From Agrobacterium vitis (GTDB taxonomy: Bacteria; Pseudomonadota; Alphaproteobacteria; Rhizobiales; Rhizobiaceae), in assembly GCF_037039395.1 (NCBI RefSeq), contig NZ_CP146242.1, positions 2,491,001-2,555,000 of the forward strand: 64,000 bases of DNA. Reading direction: 5' to 3'. Made by a program: the position numbers and the translations under genes. Of the stretch, positions 58,618 through 64,000 are shown piece after piece (positions within the stretch are counted from its first letter, which is position 1; every line of letters begins with the position of its first letter). The notes beneath the pieces were generated by a model. The model saw nothing but the letters and a program-made list of their open reading frames with translations, had not been told where the DNA came from and did no database searches.

Positions 58618-59819
58618 TGATCACCTACCGCAAAGCGCGCCTTGAGCAGACATTCCTGATATTCCTGTTCAGGCTTCGAATCAAAAACAATCCCGCCACC
58701 GACATTGAAAACCGCCCGGCGGCTTTTGAAAAGCCCCTGTTGTTCACGGAAATGCTCCGAAACGACCGGTTGATCAAATAAAGTCAGGGTTCGGATGGCA
58801 ACGGAAAACCGCATCGGGCCTGCCGGATCGCAAAAACCGATGGCGCCGCAATAGATATCGCGCGGTCCTTGCTCCAGCCGGTGCAGGATCTGCATGGCGG
58901 CGAGCTTGGGTGCGCCGGTAATCGAGCCACAGGGAAACAGCGCTTCAAGAATGTCGCCAAGGCCCATTCCAGGCAAAAGCCTGCCGCGCACATGGCTCAC
59001 CAATTGATGCAGCGTCGGATAAGTCTCGATATCGAACAGTTTCGGCACGGTCAGGCTATCAGGCTCGATGATCCGGGAGATGTCGTTGCGCAGCAGATCG
59101 ACGATCATCCGGTTTTCGGCCTGGGTCTTTTCGTCCGTCAGCATTGCCGCCTTGATCGCCTCGTCCTCGGCATCATCAGAGCCGCGTGCCGCCGTGCCCT
59201 TCATCGGATGGGTCTCGATAAAGCCGTCGCCATCCACCTTGAAGAACAGTTCCGGCGAGCGCGAGACGATGGCCGGACCGCCGAGTTCCACCAGCGCACC
59301 GTAAGAGACCGGCTGACGCGCGATCAGCGACCAGAAGACGTCGCGAGGGCTGCCCCGATAGGCCGCCTCGATGGGCATGGTTAGGTTGGCCTGGTAGCAA
59401 TCGCCCTGCCTGAGATGCTGGTGCAGGGTCTCAAACCGCTGCCGATAGGTCTCGAAATCCCAGGCTGCAACCGGGTTTCCCAGCAGGTGGGTGTTGCTTT
59501 CGGGGTGATGCGGGTTTCCCAGCGGATGAGCAGGGTCGGCTGGCGCGTTGAAAATGCCAAACTGGAGGAGCGGTACGTCCCGCCCATCAGGGATCAGCGG
59601 TCTCAGCTTGTCTTCAAACACAAAGCCCGCTTCATAAGCCAGCGTCCCCGCCAGCCAGTAACCCTCCTTGCGGGCGCGTTCCAACTGGGCAAGCGCCGGC
59701 AGAACGTCGTCGCCCCGCCGGGCGACGACGATGTCCACTGGATCGGTAAACACCAGCGTTTCACCGCTTTTGTCATTCCGAAACAGGATCGACGGTTGAA
59801 ACGGTTCGGATTTCGCCAT
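58602..59819 (-). CDS. pabB: Aminodeoxychorismate synthase component I
   Basis: Chorismate-utilising enzyme that, with glutamine amidotransferase PabA, makes aminodeoxychorismate for folate. The 405-residue protein has the chorismate-binding domain with GDCYQANLTMP, RSPELFF, THPMKGTAARG, RMIVDLLRNDISR, HQLVSHVRG and the catalytic PCGSITGAPK. I chose the ATG at 59819, 20 bp after the pepF stop; the open frame to 59855 overlaps pepF. It overlaps pabC, forming a pabB-pabC pair. No pabA is nearby; the anthranilate synthase amidotransferase may serve. Confidence 0.92.
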   Translation of the reverse strand: MAKSEPFQPSILFRNDKSGETLVFTDPVDIVVARRGDDVLPALAQLERARKEGYWLAGTLAYEAGFVFEDKLRPLIPDGRDVPLLQFGIFNAPADPAHPLGNPHHPESNTHLLGNPVAAWDFETYRQRFETLHQHLRQGDCYQANLTMPIEAAYRGSPRDVFWSLIARQPVSYGALVELGGPAIVSRSPELFFKVDGDGFIETHPMKGTAARGSDDAEDEAIKAAMLTDEKTQAENRMIVDLLRNDISRIIEPDSLTVPKLFDIETYPTLHQLVSHVRGRLLPGMGLGDILEALFPCGSITGAPKLAAMQILHRLEQGPRDIYCGAIGFCDPAGPMRFSVAIRTLTLFDQPVVSEHFREQQGLFKSRRAVFNVGGGIVFDSKPEQEYQECLLKARFAVGDQWISR

Positions 59820-59838
59820 CGTGGCTCGATCTGTCCGT

Positions 59839-61698
59839 TCAGACTTTGGCGTCAAGCGCTTCCAGCTCGTCGATCAGCCCTTCGATCATCGACAGGCCCT
59901 TGGCCCAGAAGGATGGGTCGGTGGCATCCAGACCGAACGGCGCGAGAAGCTCGGAATGATGCTTGCTGCCGCCCGCCTTCAAGAGGTCGAAATACTTCTG
60001 CTGGAAGCCCTGTTCGGCATTCTGGTAGACGGCATAGAGCGAATTGACCAGGCAATCGCCAAAGGCATAGGCATAGACATAGAAGGGCGAATGAATGAAA
60101 TGGGGGATATAGGCCCACCAGGTCTCATAACCCTCGGACACCTTGATGGCTGGTCCAAGGCTTTCTTCCTGCACCGATAGCCACAGTTCGCCAATCTTTT
60201 CCGCCGTCAACTCGCCCTCCTTGCGGGCGGTGTGCAGCTTGCGCTCGAATTCGTAGAAAGCGATCTGGCGCACGACCGTGTTGATCATGTCCTCGACCTT
60301 CTGGGCCAGCATGGCCTTGCGCTCACGCGCATCCGTGGCCTTTTCCAGAAGCGCCCGGAAGGTCAGCATTTCGCCGAACACCGAGGCGGTCTCGGCCAGC
60401 GTCAGCGGCGTCTGGCACATCAGCGCGCCCTGTTCGCCGGCGAGAACCTGATGCACGCCGTGGCCCAGTTCATGGGCCAGCGTCATCACGTCGCGCGGCT
60501 TGCCGAGGTAATTGACCAAAACATAGGGATGGGCAGACGGCACGGTCGGATGGGCAAAGGCGCCGGGCGCCTTGCCGGGGCGGGCGGGCGCATCGATCCA
60601 GCCGCCATCAAAGAAGCGACCGGCAATCTCTGCCATATCAGGCGCAAAACCGCGATAGGCCGACAGCACGGTCTGGCGGGCCTCATCCCAGGGAATGATC
60701 CGGTCGATGCTGTCGGGCAGGGGGGCGTTGCGGTCCCAGAAATTCATCTGCTCCATGCCCAGCCACTTGGCTTTCATCTTGTAATAGCGGTGCGACAGGC
60801 GCGGATAGGCATCACGCACCGCAGCGGCCAGCGCATCGACCACCTGACGTTCGACCCGGTTGGACAGATGGCGGCTATCGGCAATGTCGGCAAAGCCGCG
60901 CCAGCGGTCGGAAATTTCCTTGTCCTTGGCGAGCGTATTGGTGACCAGCACGAAAACCCGGATATTGTCCTTGAAGGTCTTCGACAGCGCCATGGCTGCC
61001 TTTTCACGCAACGCTGGATCGGCTTCCTGCAACATGGTCAGAACCGGCTCCAGCGTCATCTGCTCGCCGTCGATCTCAAAACGCAGGCTTGCCAGGGTCT
61101 CGTCGAACAGCCGGTTGAAGGCCGCCGAACCGGTCTGGGATTTTTCCAGGAACAATTGTTCCAGCTTGTCATCCAGCTGATAAGGCTTGTCTTGCCTGAG
61201 ATCGACCAGCCAGGGCTTGTAATGGGCGGTGGCCGGATCGCGGGCAATGGCGGCATCGATCACCGCATCGTCCAGCCGGTTCAGCTCCAGCGTGAAAAAC
61301 AGCAGGTGGGCGGCAAGCTCCGTCAGCCTGGCCTGCACATCGCCGAAGAATTTGCCGTTTTCCGGCTTGGTCATCTCACTATAGTAATAAAGTCCGGCAT
61401 AGGAGCCGATTTTGCCGAGCAGGTCTTCGAGATCTTCGAATTCCTTCAGCGCGGCACCCAATCCCTGATCTGCGTCCTTGCTGGCGGCATCTTCCAGCCG
61501 CCCCTTCCATTTGGTCTCGAAGGCCAGGCTCATCTCGCTGGCCTTGGCGAGGTCGGCCTTGAAGAGATCCGAGGAGGGGGCTGGATAAAGATCGGTGAGC
61601 TGCCATTCGGGCAGCGTGCCGAGGCCTTGGCTTAGCGCTGATACGCTTGCGGATTCGGCTGCCGGAAGGCGGGTCTGGTTAACGGGGCTGAAAGGCAT
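59839..61698 (-). CDS. pepF: Oligoendopeptidase F-type M3 metallopeptidase
   Basis: Cytoplasmic zinc peptidase that cuts medium-length peptides. The 619-residue protein has the HEXXH zinc motif in TLAHELGHGVHQ, with the downstream third ligand Glu in TLAETASVFGEML, and the family end GSKHHSELLAPFGLDATDPSFW. Length is normal for the M3B group. The ATG at 61698 follows AAGGGTG. It is the first gene of a minus-strand run pepF-pabB-pabC with 20-bp spacing, probably one transcript. Confidence 0.93.
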   Translation of the reverse strand: MPFSPVNQTRLPAAESASVSALSQGLGTLPEWQLTDLYPAPSSDLFKADLAKASEMSLAFETKWKGRLEDAASKDADQGLGAALKEFEDLEDLLGKIGSYAGLYYYSEMTKPENGKFFGDVQARLTELAAHLLFFTLELNRLDDAVIDAAIARDPATAHYKPWLVDLRQDKPYQLDDKLEQLFLEKSQTGSAAFNRLFDETLASLRFEIDGEQMTLEPVLTMLQEADPALREKAAMALSKTFKDNIRVFVLVTNTLAKDKEISDRWRGFADIADSRHLSNRVERQVVDALAAAVRDAYPRLSHRYYKMKAKWLGMEQMNFWDRNAPLPDSIDRIIPWDEARQTVLSAYRGFAPDMAEIAGRFFDGGWIDAPARPGKAPGAFAHPTVPSAHPYVLVNYLGKPRDVMTLAHELGHGVHQVLAGEQGALMCQTPLTLAETASVFGEMLTFRALLEKATDARERKAMLAQKVEDMINTVVRQIAFYEFERKLHTARKEGELTAEKIGELWLSVQEESLGPAIKVSEGYETWWAYIPHFIHSPFYVYAYAFGDCLVNSLYAVYQNAEQGFQQKYFDLLKAGGSKHHSELLAPFGLDATDPSFWAKGLSMIEGLIDELEALDAKV

Positions 61699-62273
61699 GA
61701 TGGCACCCTTGAGGTCTTTCGGGCCGTGCCGTCACCAAAATGGAACAGGCGCCGGTCCGATGCGTTTGGCATGAGATATCCCCAGTCATAGCATGGCAAA
61801 GGCACCCGACAACAGCATATGGCAGATGTCTGTGCATTTCAGCGCTTGCCATTCTACCCGTCGATCTGGCATTTTAGGAAAAAGACGTCTGTGCCGATAT
61901 TTGACAAAATCGAGGCACGGAGGAATTGGACTGTGTCTAAGGCCGGGATTCTGTGGCTTTTTGCAGTCTTTTTTTTAAGGCATTGTATCGAAGCGGACAG
62001 TTTGGCGGGCTATAGATAAAATCCTAGCAAATGTTGGAACCTGTTTTTCAAAACTCCATGGCATTTTGCGGGACAAGGACGACGGTTACAGCCTTTGCTT
62101 GCGGAGGGAACCTGAAAAGCGCAGCATTTTCAGGGTTTGTGGCCGGGTTCGGAAAAGGCCGAATTCGGAAAGGCCGAATTTGGAACAGGATCGCGTTTTT
62201 GATTCTGCCGCTTACGGACATGGTCCATTGTTTCAACCGGCGCCAGACGCCATAAGGACTCGGGGAGCTAAAA
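61699..62273. other. 575-bp intergenic between pepF and the response regulator gene
   Basis: No gene is seen. A hairpin CCTGAAAA...TTTTCAGG lies at 62111-62134. Just beyond it is a short imperfect direct repeat, GGAAAAGGCCGAATTC (62151-62165 region) and GGAAAGGCCGAATTT (62167-62180). Promoters for both divergent genes should be here but I cannot place them with confidence. Confidence 0.45.
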
Positions 62274-63821
62274 TTGACCGCTCATATTCTCGTTGTCGAT
62301 GACGATCCGGTTCAACGCCGGTTGTTGAAGGCCGCTGTCGAAAGCCAGGGGCATGTTGCCCATCTGGCCGAGGACGGAGAGGCAGGCCTTGCCTATTTCC
62401 GTCAGCACAAGGCGGAGATTTCCGTCATCCTACTGGATTTGATGATGCCGGGCGTATCCGGCCTCGATTTCCTGGTCGCCATCGGCGGTCAGGAGGCGGA
62501 AGTGCCTGTCATCGTCCAGACCGGTCAGGGCGGCATCGATACCGTGGTGCAGGCCATGCGGGCTGGCGCCTTCGATTTCGTCGTCAAGCCGGTCTCGCCG
62601 GAGCGGATCGCATCGGCCATCGGCAATGCGCTGCGCGTCGATCAGCGCGACGCCAAGACGCGGCCTGCGCGCCGCTCGCGCACCGGTGCAGTGCATTTTT
62701 CCGATATTATTTCGGCAAGCCCGGCCATGACCCGGGTCATCGACCTGTCGCGCCGTGCGGCCCAGTCGAATATCCCTGTCGTGCTGGAAGGCGAATCGGG
62801 CGTTGGCAAGGAAATGGTCGCTCGGGCCATCCAGTCGGGCAGCGACCGCGCCTCGCGGCCATTTGTCACGGTCAATTGCGCTGCCATTCCCGCCAACATG
62901 GTGGAAAGCATTCTGTTCGGCCATGAAAAGGGATCTTTCCCCGGTGCGACCGAACGCCATATCGGCAAATTCGCCGAGGCTGACGGCGGTACGCTGTTCC
63001 TCGACGAGATCGGCGAATTGCCGCTCGATACCCAGGTCAAGCTGCTTCGGGCCGTGCAAGAAGGCGAAATCGAGGTTATCGGCGCCCGCCAGACCCAGAA
63101 GGTCAATGTGCGGCTGATCTCGGCGACCAACAAGGACTTGATCGAAGAGGTCAAGGCTGGCCGGTTCCGCGAGGACCTTTATTACCGCCTCAACGTCTTC
63201 CCCATCACCATTCCGGCTCTGCGCCGCCGCAAGGAGGACATTCCCTTCCTGGCGCGCGCCTTTACCGAACGGTTCTCGGCGGAACAGCGTTTGACCCGTA
63301 CCCTGTCTCTGGGGGCCGGCGCGCTTGCTTTGCTGACGGCCTTCGATTGGCCCGGCAATATCCGCCAGTTGGAAAATGCCATCTACCGGGCGGTGATTCT
63401 GGCCGAAGGCACGGATCTGACGGAAAGCGATTTCCCGCAGATCCTGGCGCAGATCCCAGGCGGTTTGGCGCAGGACAAATTCTGGACAGGCTTGCCCGGC
63501 ACGGCGGAAAGCCAGCCGGAACAGGTGGCGCCGCGCGGCGCAGACCGGCCGGAACTGGCCTTTATCGACCGGCTCCCGGCCCCGCGCGCCGAGGACCCGC
63601 GTCCGGTAGCGTTGGACAATGTCATCGTCAGCATCGACGAGAGCGGCAATGTCCGGCAATTGGCTGAGATTGAGGAAGAACTGATTCGTTTCGCGCTGAA
63701 ATTCTACCGGGGCCAGATGAGCCAGGTGGCACGCAAGCTGGGAATCGGCCGCTCGACGCTCTATCGCAAGCTGAAGGATTACGGGATCGACCCGGATAAT
63801 CCGCAGAAGCACGCCGCCTGA
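62274..63821 (+). CDS. NtrC-family response regulator with altered GAFTGA loop
   Basis: 515-residue regulator. The receiver domain has Asp10/Asp11, phosphoacceptor Asp55 (LLDLMMPG), Thr83 and Lys105. An AAA+ sigma-54-interaction domain follows with Walker A GESGVGKE (173-180), Walker B GTLFLDEIGELP and arginine-finger region RFREDLYYRLNVFP. A C-terminal Fis-type helix-turn-helix is QVARKLGIGRSTLYRKLKDYG. The sigma-54-contacting loop reads GSFPGA (220-225) instead of GAFTGA. A ~100-residue linker separates AAA+ and HTH. The start is a TTG at 62274 with GGGGAG 6 bp upstream and no in-frame ATG before it. No sensor kinase is adjacent. Confidence 0.9.
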   Translation: MTAHILVVDDDPVQRRLLKAAVESQGHVAHLAEDGEAGLAYFRQHKAEISVILLDLMMPGVSGLDFLVAIGGQEAEVPVIVQTGQGGIDTVVQAMRAGAFDFVVKPVSPERIASAIGNALRVDQRDAKTRPARRSRTGAVHFSDIISASPAMTRVIDLSRRAAQSNIPVVLEGESGVGKEMVARAIQSGSDRASRPFVTVNCAAIPANMVESILFGHEKGSFPGATERHIGKFAEADGGTLFLDEIGELPLDTQVKLLRAVQEGEIEVIGARQTQKVNVRLISATNKDLIEEVKAGRFREDLYYRLNVFPITIPALRRRKEDIPFLARAFTERFSAEQRLTRTLSLGAGALALLTAFDWPGNIRQLENAIYRAVILAEGTDLTESDFPQILAQIPGGLAQDKFWTGLPGTAESQPEQVAPRGADRPELAFIDRLPAPRAEDPRPVALDNVIVSIDESGNVRQLAEIEEELIRFALKFYRGQMSQVARKLGIGRSTLYRKLKDYGIDPDNPQKHAA

Positions 63822-63870
63822 AAAAGCTGATATCCGGGTTTGTTTCAGCGCCCGGCTGAAGATTTGAACA

Positions 63871-63908
63871 CGCCGCGCACCTGACAGGGTGGGCGGCGTT
63901 GTCATTTT
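63871..63908 (+). terminator. Probable terminator of the response regulator gene
   Basis: CGCCGC (63871-63876) pairs with GCGGCG (63893-63898), with an inner CACCT/AGGGTG pairing, followed by TTGTCATTTT. The T-run is broken, so confidence is moderate. The last ~90 bp of the window show no further feature. Confidence 0.5.
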
Positions 63909-64000
63909 GGGCTATAAGGACGCCGAATTTCGCGTCTTGCAGTGCGGGATGACAATATCGTGCGGTCCGCAGAAACGCCTGCCGGTTCGATAGTTGTTAA

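Overview
The window is a dense, high-GC chromosomal segment of an alphaproteobacterium. It most likely comes from the Rhizobiaceae (Agrobacterium/Allorhizobium/Rhizobium group). The evidence is the gene order glgP-glgB-glgC-glgA-pgm-glgX, a CpdR nearly identical to the rhizobial protein as remembered, an Omp10-type lipoprotein, homospermidine synthase, an mmgR/alpha-r8 small RNA between an N-formylglutamate amidohydrolase and an inositol-monophosphatase-family gene, and RIME-like palindromic repeats. Almost all genes are ordinary chromosomal housekeeping or envelope genes. No insertion sequence, prophage, CRISPR array or rRNA is visible. Family assignments were made by reading motifs; no database search was run.

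Layout. 1-10189 (minus): glycogen metabolism operon, with glgX cut by the left edge. 10506-12163 (minus): a small conserved-looking protein and an orphan TadG-like von Willebrand protein. 12341-19172 (minus): a three-gene cluster of two transglutaminase-fold proteins and a circularly permuted ATP-grasp/alpha-E protein, with three tandem 57-bp palindromic repeats filling one intergenic space. 19463-22476 (minus): ManC-type enzyme, MscS channel, tRNA-Val(GAC). 22741-25444: cpdR, a divergent N-formylglutamate amidohydrolase, the mmgR sRNA and hisN. 25474-26882: an MpaB-like protein bracketed by related palindromic repeats. 26952-29997: lysophospholipase-like hydrolase, a candidate sRNA, an Hsp20 gene with an RpoH-type promoter and ROSE thermometer, and a threonine aldolase. 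30711-36974: gltB and gltD. 37055-43444: SGNH hydrolase, lytic transglycosylase, galU, beta-barrel protein, kdsD-like isomerase. 43683-47206: nfeD/SPFH pair and queC-queD-queE behind a preQ1 riboswitch. 47330-56336: chemoreceptor, acyltransferase, ferrochelatase, 5'-nucleotidase-LysM, Omp10-like lipoprotein, homospermidine synthase. 56503-63821: a membrane protein whose 5' end lies in an AT-rich island, pabC-pabB-pepF, and a response regulator with an altered GAFTGA loop.

How the genes work together. The glg operon makes (GlgC, GlgA, GlgB) and breaks down (GlgP, GlgX) glycogen, and Pgm links it to glucose-6-phosphate. GalU and ManC supply UDP-glucose and GDP-mannose for surface polysaccharides, and KdsD supplies a Kdo precursor. 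GltBD assimilates ammonia. QueCDE makes preQ0 for queuosine. PabB/PabC make p-aminobenzoate for folate.

The best candidate for a poorly described system is the transglutaminase/ATP-grasp/alpha-E operon at 12341-19172. RNA-level regulation is unusually visible here: a preQ1 riboswitch, a ROSE thermometer, mmgR, and one sRNA candidate I cannot assign to a family.
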